NCBI RefSeq assembly: GCF_002843175.1
Contig: NZ_PJEO01000016.1
Coordinates: forward strand, 124,001 to 188,000
DNA: 64,000 bases
Direction: 5' to 3'
From: Confluentibacter flavum
Lineage (GTDB): Bacteria > Bacteroidota > Bacteroidia > Flavobacteriales > Flavobacteriaceae
Position numbers and translations under genes: made by a program. How positions within the stretch are numbered: position 1 is the first letter of the stretch; each line of letters opens with the position of its first letter. The notes beneath the pieces were generated by a model. It was not told the DNA's origin and searched no databases. It worked only from the letters and a program-made list of their open reading frames with translations. Shown one piece after another: positions 8,087 to 15,966 of this stretch.

Positions 8087-9985
8087 ATGAGTGATGCTTT
8101 AAAACACGAATGCGGAATTGCAGTTATAAGACTTTTAAAACCTCTTGAGTTTTATAAAGAAAAATATGGCAGTGCTTTTTATGGGGTAAATAAAATGTAC
8201 CTCATGATGGAAAAACAGCATAACCGTGGTCAAGATGGTGCTGGTTTTGCAAGCATTAAACTAAACACAAAACCCGGAGAACGTTACATTAGTAGGGTGC
8301 GTTCTGTACAGCAGCAGCCCATTCAAGATATTTTTGCTCAAATTAACCAAAGAATAAACAAAGATTTAACAGAGCATCCTGAATATGCAGATGATGTAGC
8401 GCTTCAAAAAAGGCATATTCCGTATATAGGTGAAGTTTTATTGGGGCATGTGCGATATGGTACCTTTGGCAAGAATAGTGTTGAAAGTGTACACCCCTTT
8501 TTAAGACAGAACAACTGGATGCACCGAAATTTAATTATGGCCGGGAACTTTAACATGACCAATGTTAAAGAACTATTTAGAAACCTTGTTGAACTTGGCC
8601 AACATCCAAAAGAATATACCGATACCATAACCATTATGGAAAAAATTGGTCATTTTTTGGATGATGCCGTAAGCAAAATTTATAAAGAAGTAAAAAAGGA
8701 AGGTTACAATAAAATGGAAGCATCTCCATTAATTGGCGAGCGTTTAAATGTTGCCAAAATTTTAAAACGTGCCGCTAAAAATTGGGATGGGGGCTATGCT
8801 ATGGCTGGACTAATTGGTCATGGTGATTCCTTTGTGCTAAGAGATCCTGCAGGCATTCGTCCGGCATATTATTATAAAGATGATGAAGTAGTTGTTATAG
8901 CTTCTGAAAGACCTGTGATACAAACCGTTTTTAATGTAGAATATAAAGATGTGAAAGAGCTCGCCCCTGGGCATGCCATCATCACAAAAAAATCTGGTGA
9001 CACCAAAATCAAAAAAATATTGGAGCCTTTAGAACGAAAAGCATGTTCTTTTGAGCGTATTTATTTTTCAAGAGGAAGTGATGCAGAAATTTATCAAGAA
9101 CGAAAAATGCTTGGTAAATTATTGATGCCAAAAGTTTTAGATGCTATTGATAAAGACACTAAAAATACCGTTTTTTCATATATTCCAAATACGGCCGAAA
9201 CATCATTTTTTGGAATGATAGAAACTGTTGAAGATTTTCTAAATGAAAAGAAAACCGCCGCAATTTTAAAAGGCAACTATAAATTATCAGCTGAAAAAGT
9301 AACCCAAATTTTATCTGAAAGACCTCGAATAGAAAAAATTGCCATAAAAGATGCTAAGCTTCGGACCTTTATTACTGAAGACAGTAGTAGAGATGATTTA
9401 GTGGCGCATGTATACGACATTACTTATGGTGTAATTAAGCCCACAGATAATTTAGTGATTATTGATGATAGTATTGTTAGAGGCACCACCTTGAAAAAAA
9501 GTATCATCAAAATGCTGGACAGATTACATCCCAAAAAAATTGTGGTTGTATCTTCTGCCCCTCAAATACGCTATCCAGATTGTTATGGTATTGATATGGC
9601 AAACTTAGAAGGATTAGTGGCTTTCAGAGCTGCTTTGGGATTACTACAAGATATTGGTAAATACAACATTATTGAAGAAATATACCAAAGATGTAAAGCT
9701 CAAGAAGATTTAGAAGATATAGACGTACAAAACTTTGTTAAGGAAGTTTATGCGCCTTTTACAGATGAACAAATTTCCGACAAGATTGCCGAGTTATTAA
9801 GTGATGAAGGGGTAAAAGCAGAAGTGAAAATAATTTTTCAATCTGTTGAGAATTTACATAAAGCTTGCCCTAAGCATTTAGGCGATTGGTACTTTACTGG
9901 AGACTATCCAACGGTTGGTGGAAACAGGGTTGTAAATCGTGCATTTATAAATTTTTATGAAGGCAATAAAGAACGAGCCTATTAA
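8087..9985 (+). CDS. purF: Amidophosphoribosyltransferase family protein (PurF-like)
   Basis: The first step of purine synthesis: glutamine plus PRPP gives phosphoribosylamine. The N-terminal glutaminase domain has its likely nucleophile at C9 (HECGIAVIRLL), with HNRGQDGAGFAS and the GHVRYGTFG motif behind it. The phosphoribosyltransferase domain has the PRPP loop VIIDDSIVRGTT at about 457-469. At 632 residues it is well over 100 longer than the classic enzyme, with extra sequence between the domains and at the C-terminus; this long form is a Bacteroidota variant. A housekeeping PurF may exist elsewhere, so the exact role is less sure than the family. Confidence 0.88.
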   Translation: MSDALKHECGIAVIRLLKPLEFYKEKYGSAFYGVNKMYLMMEKQHNRGQDGAGFASIKLNTKPGERYISRVRSVQQQPIQDIFAQINQRINKDLTEHPEYADDVALQKRHIPYIGEVLLGHVRYGTFGKNSVESVHPFLRQNNWMHRNLIMAGNFNMTNVKELFRNLVELGQHPKEYTDTITIMEKIGHFLDDAVSKIYKEVKKEGYNKMEASPLIGERLNVAKILKRAAKNWDGGYAMAGLIGHGDSFVLRDPAGIRPAYYYKDDEVVVIASERPVIQTVFNVEYKDVKELAPGHAIITKKSGDTKIKKILEPLERKACSFERIYFSRGSDAEIYQERKMLGKLLMPKVLDAIDKDTKNTVFSYIPNTAETSFFGMIETVEDFLNEKKTAAILKGNYKLSAEKVTQILSERPRIEKIAIKDAKLRTFITEDSSRDDLVAHVYDITYGVIKPTDNLVIIDDSIVRGTTLKKSIIKMLDRLHPKKIVVVSSAPQIRYPDCYGIDMANLEGLVAFRAALGLLQDIGKYNIIEEIYQRCKAQEDLEDIDVQNFVKEVYAPFTDEQISDKIAELLSDEGVKAEVKIIFQSVENLHKACPKHLGDWYFTGDYPTVGGNRVVNRAFINFYEGNKERAY

Positions 9986-10025
9986 ATATATTATTTTTAA
10001 AAATTAACGGTTAATCCTAAAAAAT

Positions 10026-10049
10026 CGCATTTAGTCTGAAATAAATGCG
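10026..10049 (+). terminator. Weak hairpin after the purF-like gene
   Basis: CGCATTTA and TAAATGCG form an 8-bp stem with an 8-nt loop, followed by only a short T stretch. Possible terminator. Confidence 0.4.
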
Positions 10050-10098
10050 TTTCGTCTAAAAAATAATTAGGTTTTCATAAATACATATAAATTGGTCT

Positions 10099-10172
10099 CA
10101 CCATAACATAAGTAGGTTAAGTTCATGGTAGATTTGGGGCAAAAAAAGGTGAACATCTGTTCGCCTTTTTTT
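10099..10172 (+). ncRNA. Candidate small RNA, copy 1 of a tandem pair
   Basis: A unit beginning CACCATAACATAAGTAGG and running through a GATTTGGGGC box is identical to copy 2 (10311-10382) for about 48 bases. ACCAT and ATGGT can pair as the base of a first hairpin. A second hairpin (GGTGAAC, loop ATCT, GTTCGCC) is followed by seven or more T residues, a typical terminator. The paired bases differ between the copies but stay paired with G-T wobbles, as expected of a selected RNA structure. A TAAATTG element lies five bases upstream. I do not recognise the family. Confidence 0.5.
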
Positions 10173-10279
10173 ATGCTTTTACGTTTCAGCTTTAGGATTT
10201 TATTTTAGCACCATCTTCATCTTTAAAAACTTATAATTTCTCTTAAGCCAATATATATGTAGTTTGACTAAAATATTTC

Positions 10280-10307
10280 TTGAAACTATTGTACCTCTAT
10301 ATATTTG
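10280..10307 (+). promoter_or_regulatory. Flavobacterial promoter for the second small-RNA unit
   Basis: TTG at 10280-10282, a 17-base spacer and TATATTTG at 10300-10307 match the TTG / TAnnTTTG promoter of Bacteroidota. Transcription would begin right at the conserved unit, a few bases downstream. Confidence 0.6.
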
Positions 10308-10310
10308 ACC

Positions 10311-10382
10311 CACCATAACATAAGTAGGTTAAGTTCATGGTAGATTTGGGGCAAAAAAGGTGGACATCTGTTCACCTTTTTT
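10311..10382 (+). ncRNA. Candidate small RNA, copy 2 of a tandem pair
   Basis: The second copy of the unit at 10099, 212 bases downstream. The body is identical to copy 1; the terminator hairpin (GGTGGAC, ATCT, GTTCACC, then T-run) carries different but still pairing bases. It has a well-formed promoter of its own immediately upstream. No open reading frame of useful size lies in it. A short independent transcript of about 70 nt is the best explanation; a degenerate repeat carrying a terminator is the alternative. Confidence 0.55.
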
Positions 10383-10410
10383 ATTTCATATAAATTAGTT
10401 CCACAAAAAA

Positions 10411-10440
10411 GGGTCTAGAATTAAATTCTAGACCCTTTTT
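10411..10440 (-). terminator. Bidirectional terminator downstream of sodA
   Basis: A 12-bp stem (GGGTCTAGAATT at 10411-10422 with AATTCTAGACCC at 10424-10435) has A-runs on its left and T-runs on its right. It ends sodA transcription and can also stop read-through from the small-RNA units. Confidence 0.87.
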
Positions 10441-10457
10441 GATTTTAAAAAGATATT

Positions 10458-11066
10458 TTATTTTGCTTCTGCGTAACGTCTTTCAACTTCGTTCCAGTTA
10501 ATCACATTAAAAAATGCCGTGATATAATCTGGGCGACGGTTTTGGTAATTTAAATAGTAAGCGTGTTCCCAAACATCAATTCCTAAAATAGGTGTTCCTC
10601 CACAACCAACACCTGGCATTAATGGATTATCTTGATTTGGTGATGAACAAACTTCTACTTTACCACCTTTATGAACACATAACCATGCCCAACCAGATCC
10701 AAAACGCGTTGCAGCAGCTTTGCTAAAAGCATCTTTAAATGCATCCACAGAGCCATAAGCAGTTATAATAGCGTCTTTTAATTCACCAGTTAAAGATCCT
10801 TTTCCATCTGGTTTCATAACATTCCAAAATAATGAGTGGTTGTAAAACCCTCCTCCATTATTTCTCACCGCAGCATTACTCATATCTAAATTTATAAGGA
10901 TGTTTTCAATAGTTTTTCCTTTTAAATCTGTTCCTTCAATAGCTGCGTTTAAATTGTTTGTATACCCTTGATGATGTTTTGTGTGGTGTATTTCCATGGT
11001 ACGAGCATCAATATGTGGTTCGAGGGCATCATATGCGTATCCTAATTTCGGTAATTCGAAAGCCAT
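10458..11066 (-). CDS. sodA: Superoxide dismutase, Mn type
   Basis: Converts superoxide to hydrogen peroxide and oxygen. The 202-residue product carries the four metal ligands H27, H77 (FYNHSLFW), D164 and H168 (DVWEHAYY). The GGG at 71-73 and Q145 ([10 protein letters not shown]) are the positions that favour manganese; iron enzymes usually place the active-site Gln elsewhere, so Mn or mixed use is most likely. No signal peptide is present, so it acts in the cytosol. It is a single gene with its own terminator and a -7 element upstream. Confidence 0.94.
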   Translation of the reverse strand: MAFELPKLGYAYDALEPHIDARTMEIHHTKHHQGYTNNLNAAIEGTDLKGKTIENILINLDMSNAAVRNNGGGFYNHSLFWNVMKPDGKGSLTGELKDAIITAYGSVDAFKDAFSKAAATRFGSGWAWLCVHKGGKVEVCSSPNQDNPLMPGVGCGGTPILGIDVWEHAYYLNYQNRRPDYITAFFNVINWNEVERRYAEAK

Positions 11067-11104
11067 AATTTCTGTTTTTTTATGTATTAATATTTATTTT
11101 CCCT

Positions 11105-11112
11105 CAAATTTA
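11105..11112 (-). promoter_or_regulatory. sodA: Probable -7 element of the sodA promoter
   Basis: Reads TAAATTTG on the minus strand, matching TAnnTTTG, 39 bases before the sodA start. The -33 element is not clear. Confidence 0.42.
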
Positions 11113-11192
11113 CGGATAAAACATGTCAATTAAAAATAATTAATTGTTATCAAACCATTGATAGTTTTTATATTGTATCAAAATTCCCTTTC

Positions 11193-14100
11193 GTGCAAGA
11201 ATTAAATTATTTTACGATATACAATGCATCTGCTGGCAGCGGAAAAACCTTTACGCTCGTTAAGGAATATTTAAAAATCCTTTTTATCGCCAAGAATCTA
11301 AACTATTTTAAAAACATTTTAGCCATAACGTTTACAAATAAGGCTGTTGCCGAAATGAAGGAACGCATCATAGAAACACTGATGCAGTTTTCAGAAGACA
11401 CTATTTTAACATACCCCAACAGTATGTTTGATAGTATTTGTAATGAGCTTAATATGCAACCTTTGGAGCTTCATAAAAAATCTGAAAAACTACTACATAC
11501 CATCATTCATAACTATGCTGCTTTTGATGTTTCAACCATTGATGGATTTACCCATAAACTTATAAGAACATTTGCCTACGATTTAAAACTCCCTTTAAAT
11601 TTTGAAGTGGAGCTCGACCAAGATGCTTTGTTGAATGAAGCCGTTGATAGTTTAATTGCCAAGGCCGGAACCGATCAAGCATTAACAAAAGTGTTGGTGG
11701 ATTTCGCTATTGAAAAAGCAGACGATGATAAAAGTTGGGATGTCTCTTATGATTTTAATAAGATTGCTAAACTGCTTGTCAAAGAAAATGACATCCCCTT
11801 TATTGAAACTTTAAAAGATAAAACGTTGGACGATTTTAAGGTTTTAAAAAGCCATTTAAAAGATGATATAAAAAGTCTTGAAACGACACTAGTTGAAAAC
11901 GCAAAAAGCGTTTTGACCTTAATTGACGAAGCAGGCATAGAACATAATGATTTTTCTGGAGGTTATTTGCCAAAACATTTTCTAAATCTGGCCAATAGAA
12001 AATTTGATGTTAATTTTGAAGCAGCTTGGCAACAAGACCTTGAAAACAAACCATTATACCCCAAACGTGTTACAAATGATGTTGCTTCAATTATTGAACA
12101 ACTACAACCACAAATCGCCAAAGGCTTTTACGAAACTAAAAAAAACGTTTTTCATCTTAAATTCTTAAAAAACTTTTATAAAAACATAACGCCTTTATCG
12201 GTTTTAAATGCGATAAACAATGAGCTAACCGCTCTAAAAACAGACCAAAACAAAATACTTATTTCAGAATTTAATAATATTATAAGTCATGAAATAAAAA
12301 ATCAGCCAGCACCATTTATTTACGAGCGCATTGGTGAAAAATTCAAACATTATTTTATTGATGAGTTCCAAGATACATCCCAATTGCAATGGGAAAATTT
12401 AATCCCCCTTATAGACAATACACTTTCTACCGAAAATGGAACGGCGATGTTGGTTGGCGATGCAAAACAAGCCATTTACCGTTGGCGTGGCGGCAAAGCA
12501 GAACAGTTTATGGATTTGTTCAATAGAAAATCAATGCCTTTTGTAATTGAACAGGATATAAAAAACTTAACATCTAATTATAGAAGCTTTAAAGACATTG
12601 TAGATTTTAACAATAATTTTTTTAAATATCTTTCTAATGTGGTTTTTGTCAAAAAAGAATACCAAAACCTATATGAAAATGCCTATCAAAATACGTTTTT
12701 ACAAAACACGGGCTATGTTGAGTTATCGTTTTTGGATATTGAAAAAGATGATGATAGAAACGACATCTTTTCAGAACATGTTTTAAAAACCATTCAGAAA
12801 TGTCTAGAAAACGACTTTGATCTGGAAGATATTTGTATTTTGGTTCGAAAGAAAAAAGAAGGCGTTGCTATTGCCAATTATTTGAGCCAGCATCATATCC
12901 CGATAATTTCTTCAGAAACCTTATTAATTTATAATGCGCCTGAAGTTGCTTTTGTAAATAATGTATTATCACTTTTAATTCAGCCAAAAAACAGTGAACT
13001 TAAAATAGCTGTTTTAAATTATCTGGCTTCTTTGTTTGGCGTTGAAAACAAGCATGAGTTTTTTTGTAATCACCTCAATTTATCGCTCACTCAATTATTT
13101 AAAAGTTTTGAATCTTTCCATATTTACATAAACAATAATTATTTATTACAACTACCGTTGTTCGATTCGGTAGAAACCATTGTCAGAAGTTTTAATTTAG
13201 TAAAGAACAGCAATGCCTATGTGCAATTTTATTTGGACGTGGTTTTGGAATTTTCAGAAAAGAAAGGCTCGGATATTGCAGGGTTTTTGGACCATTTTGA
13301 CAAGAAAAAGGAAACGTTAAGCATTGTATCTCCTAAAGGACAAAATGCGGTTCAAATAATGACCATTCATAAATCTAAAGGTTTAGAATTTCCTATAGTT
13401 ATTTTTCCATATGCCGATTTGGATATTTATAGGGAATTAGATCCAAAAGAATGGTTTCCCATAAACAAAGAAACTTATCATGGTTTTTCGCATACTTTAC
13501 TAAACTTTAATAAAGATTTTGAGAATTTTGATGATAATGGCCTTGAGATTTTCAACAATCATAAATCTGAACAAGAACTTGATAATATCAATCTGCTTTA
13601 TGTCACCTTAACCCGTGCCATTGAGCAGTTGTATATTATTTCAACAAAAAACACCTCATCAAAAAGTGAAATAAATAATAAAAAGTACTCAGGTTTATTT
13701 ATCAATTATCTAGAATATATTGGTGTTTGGAACGACTCACAACTCATGTATTCTTTTGGAAGCCCAAAAAGGGCAGAAGCAGAAAAATTAAATCAAACTA
13801 AAGGAGATTCAAAAGAAAGCATTGTTCAACAAACGTTTATTTCAACGTCTAAAGAGACCCATAATATAAAAGTGGTGACAAAATCTGGTTATCTGTGGGA
13901 CACTAACCAGCAAGAAGCTATTGAAAAAGGAAATCTCATTCATAATATAATGTCTTTCATAAAAACGAAGGAAGATATAGATTTTGTTATAAATGATTTT
14001 ATGGTTGCTTCCTTAATAAATAAGGAGCAAGCTATGGTTTTAAAAGAAAAAACTATTGAAATTGTAAATCATCCTTTACTTGAAACATATTTTAGCAATG

Positions 14101-14342
14101 ACTTCGCAACATATAATGAACGGGATATTATTAGCAAACAAGGCATTATTTTGAGACCCGATAGAATTGTCATAAACTCCGAAAATGAAGCCGTAATAAT
14201 TGATTATAAATCCGGGATAGAAGACAAAAAACACATACAGCAACTACAATCCTACAAAGATTTACTTGAAGATATGTCGCTAAAAGTCTCAAAAAAAATA
14301 CTAGTTTACATAAACGACACTGTTTTTGTAAGAATAGTTTAG
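11193..14342 (+). CDS. UvrD/Rep helicase-nuclease, AddA-like
   Basis: ATP-driven helicase-exonuclease subunit for double-strand break repair. The 1049-residue product starts at a GTG and has Walker A (ASAGSGKTFTLV, 12-23), Walker B and motif II (FIDEFQDTSQ, about 389-398), motif III (GDAKQAIYRWRGG), motif V (TIHKSKGLEFPIVIFP) and, at the C-terminus, an AddA/RecB-type nuclease core (LRPDRIVI then IIDYKSG, about 990-1010). Its likely partner is the PD-(D/E)XK protein at 15967, separated by an OmpA gene. No ATG alternative precedes the conserved N-terminus. Confidence 0.9.
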   Translation: MQELNYFTIYNASAGSGKTFTLVKEYLKILFIAKNLNYFKNILAITFTNKAVAEMKERIIETLMQFSEDTILTYPNSMFDSICNELNMQPLELHKKSEKLLHTIIHNYAAFDVSTIDGFTHKLIRTFAYDLKLPLNFEVELDQDALLNEAVDSLIAKAGTDQALTKVLVDFAIEKADDDKSWDVSYDFNKIAKLLVKENDIPFIETLKDKTLDDFKVLKSHLKDDIKSLETTLVENAKSVLTLIDEAGIEHNDFSGGYLPKHFLNLANRKFDVNFEAAWQQDLENKPLYPKRVTNDVASIIEQLQPQIAKGFYETKKNVFHLKFLKNFYKNITPLSVLNAINNELTALKTDQNKILISEFNNIISHEIKNQPAPFIYERIGEKFKHYFIDEFQDTSQLQWENLIPLIDNTLSTENGTAMLVGDAKQAIYRWRGGKAEQFMDLFNRKSMPFVIEQDIKNLTSNYRSFKDIVDFNNNFFKYLSNVVFVKKEYQNLYENAYQNTFLQNTGYVELSFLDIEKDDDRNDIFSEHVLKTIQKCLENDFDLEDICILVRKKKEGVAIANYLSQHHIPIISSETLLIYNAPEVAFVNNVLSLLIQPKNSELKIAVLNYLASLFGVENKHEFFCNHLNLSLTQLFKSFESFHIYINNNYLLQLPLFDSVETIVRSFNLVKNSNAYVQFYLDVVLEFSEKKGSDIAGFLDHFDKKKETLSIVSPKGQNAVQIMTIHKSKGLEFPIVIFPYADLDIYRELDPKEWFPINKETYHGFSHTLLNFNKDFENFDDNGLEIFNNHKSEQELDNINLLYVTLTRAIEQLYIISTKNTSSKSEINNKKYSGLFINYLEYIGVWNDSQLMYSFGSPKRAEAEKLNQTKGDSKESIVQQTFISTSKETHNIKVVTKSGYLWDTNQQEAIEKGNLIHNIMSFIKTKEDIDFVINDFMVASLINKEQAMVLKEKTIEIVNHPLLETYFSNDFATYNERDIISKQGIILRPDRIVINSENEAVIIDYKSGIEDKKHIQQLQSYKDLLEDMSLKVSKKILVYINDTVFVRIV

Positions 14343-14448
14343 TCAAATTATTTGTTGATTGTAAGACTAATTAGCTGTTTTTTTAGTCCCCAATCACGGA
14401 AATTCATCTTCAAATTGGCCTAAATAATATAAAATCATCATTTTTTTA

Positions 14449-14456
14449 TATATTTG
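14449..14456 (+). promoter_or_regulatory. Probable -7 element of the OmpA-family gene promoter
   Basis: TATATTTG matches the TAnnTTTG consensus and lies 68 bases before the ATG at 14524, giving an untranslated leader of about 60 nt. A promoter here would separate the porin from the helicase gene upstream. Confidence 0.5.
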
Positions 14457-14523
14457 TCTTTGTTAATAACATTTAACAACTTACTTTTGTTTCAATTAAC
14501 ACTTAAAATTAAACTTTTTGAAT

Positions 14524-15900
14524 ATGAAAAATCTTAGCCGATTATTATTAGCTATGTTACTGGTATTTGCTATTAGTAACTCAAACGCACAAGACAAAAA
14601 CAACCCCTGGCAAATTTTTATTGGAGCAAATGCAGTAGATGCATATCCTTCTGGTGATGGAGGTTTATTTAGTGACACTTTTGGTGATGAATATTTTAAT
14701 GCTGAAGACCATTGGAATATTTTACCTTCTTTATCTACAATTACTGTATCTAAATACTTAGGTAATGGTTTCTCATTAGGCCTAGGTGGATCTATCAACA
14801 AAATAACGAAGTGGGGAGATATAAGTACTAACCCAGACACAACAAACGAAGTTTCTGATTTATCTTACTATGCTTTTGATGGTATCATTAAGTACAATTT
14901 CTTAGAAGGAACTGTTTTAGATCCTTATGTAGGAGTTGGTGGTGGTTACACTTGGATTGATGATATTGGAGCTGGGACAGTTAATGGAACCGTAGGTTTA
15001 AATATTTGGTTCAGCGAAAACATTGGTTTAACTCTTCAATCTTCTTACAAACATGCATTCGAAGATTATTTACAAACACATTTCCAACATTCTGCTGGTA
15101 TCTCTATCAAGTTTGGTGGAGTTGATACTGATGGTGATGGTATTTTTGACAAAGATGATGCGTGTCCAGATGTTGCTGGTTTAGCTGCATTTAATGGTTG
15201 TCCTGATACTGACGGCGATGGTATTGAAGACAGCAAAGATTCATGTCCAAACGAAGCTGGTTTAGCCGAGTTTAATGGTTGTCCTGATACTGATGGTGAT
15301 GGTGTTCCAGATAAAGATGATAAATGTCCAACTGTTGCTGGTTTAAAAGCTTTAGCTGGTTGTCCAGATGCTGATGGTGATGGTGTAACTGATGGTGATG
15401 ATAAATGTCCTAATGTTGCTGGTCCAGCTGCTAACGGTGGTTGTCCTTGGCCAGATACTGATGGTGATGGTGTTTTAGATAAAGATGATAAATGTCCAGA
15501 CGTTAAAGGTACTGTTGCAAACAACGGTTGTCCTGAAGTTTCAGAAGAAGTTCAAAAAACGTTGAATGAATACGCTAAAACAATTTTATTTGATACTGGT
15601 AAATCAAGCATCAAAACTCAATCTGAAGCTGTATTAGGTGATATCATTAAAATACTTAATGAGTATCCAACTGCTAAGTTTACTGTAGAAGGCCATACTG
15701 ATAGTGTTGGTAGCGATGCATTAAACCAAACTTTATCAGAAGCAAGAGCTTTATCAGTTAAAGAATACTTAACTGGTCATGGTGTTGATGAATTCAGACT
15801 TTCATCTAAAGGTTATGGTGAAGGTAGCCCAATCGATACTAACAATACTAGTAAAGGTAGAGCTAACAACAGACGTGTTGAAATCAACTTAGTTAAATAA
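14524..15900 (+). CDS. OmpA family outer membrane protein with thrombospondin type 3 repeats
   Basis: A peptidoglycan-anchored outer membrane protein of 458 residues from the ATG at 14524 (a TTG six bases earlier is in frame but less likely). A signal peptide ([22 protein letters not shown]) precedes an eight-strand barrel-like domain (about 23-195). Residues about 200-345 are calcium-binding TSP3 repeats of the form DTDGDGIxDxDDxCP, repeated five times, and the OmpA C-terminal domain follows ([27 protein letters not shown]). It helps tie the envelope together. Its codon use is strongly biased, consistent with high expression. It ends at a perfect palindromic terminator. Confidence 0.94.
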   Translation: MKNLSRLLLAMLLVFAISNSNAQDKNNPWQIFIGANAVDAYPSGDGGLFSDTFGDEYFNAEDHWNILPSLSTITVSKYLGNGFSLGLGGSINKITKWGDISTNPDTTNEVSDLSYYAFDGIIKYNFLEGTVLDPYVGVGGGYTWIDDIGAGTVNGTVGLNIWFSENIGLTLQSSYKHAFEDYLQTHFQHSAGISIKFGGVDTDGDGIFDKDDACPDVAGLAAFNGCPDTDGDGIEDSKDSCPNEAGLAEFNGCPDTDGDGVPDKDDKCPTVAGLKALAGCPDADGDGVTDGDDKCPNVAGPAANGGCPWPDTDGDGVLDKDDKCPDVKGTVANNGCPEVSEEVQKTLNEYAKTILFDTGKSSIKTQSEAVLGDIIKILNEYPTAKFTVEGHTDSVGSDALNQTLSEARALSVKEYLTGHGVDEFRLSSKGYGEGSPIDTNNTSKGRANNRRVEINLVK

Positions 15901-15927
15901 GTTATAAACGATAAATAAGTTTTTAAA

Positions 15928-15955
15928 AACGCTTCGGATATCCGAAGCGTTTTTT
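15928..15955 (+). terminator. Terminator after the OmpA-family gene
   Basis: A perfect 24-base palindrome (AACGCTTCGGAT with its complement, 15928-15951) is followed by a T-run. Confidence 0.88.
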
Positions 15956-15966
15956 ATTTTTATAAG

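Noticed and set aside
15066-15524. Repetitive minus-strand frame opposite the OmpA gene, and the DNA repeats there as a possible CRISPR
   Set aside because: Both come from the tandem calcium-binding codons of the OmpA-family gene; repeat units are in-frame and spacers are not unique.
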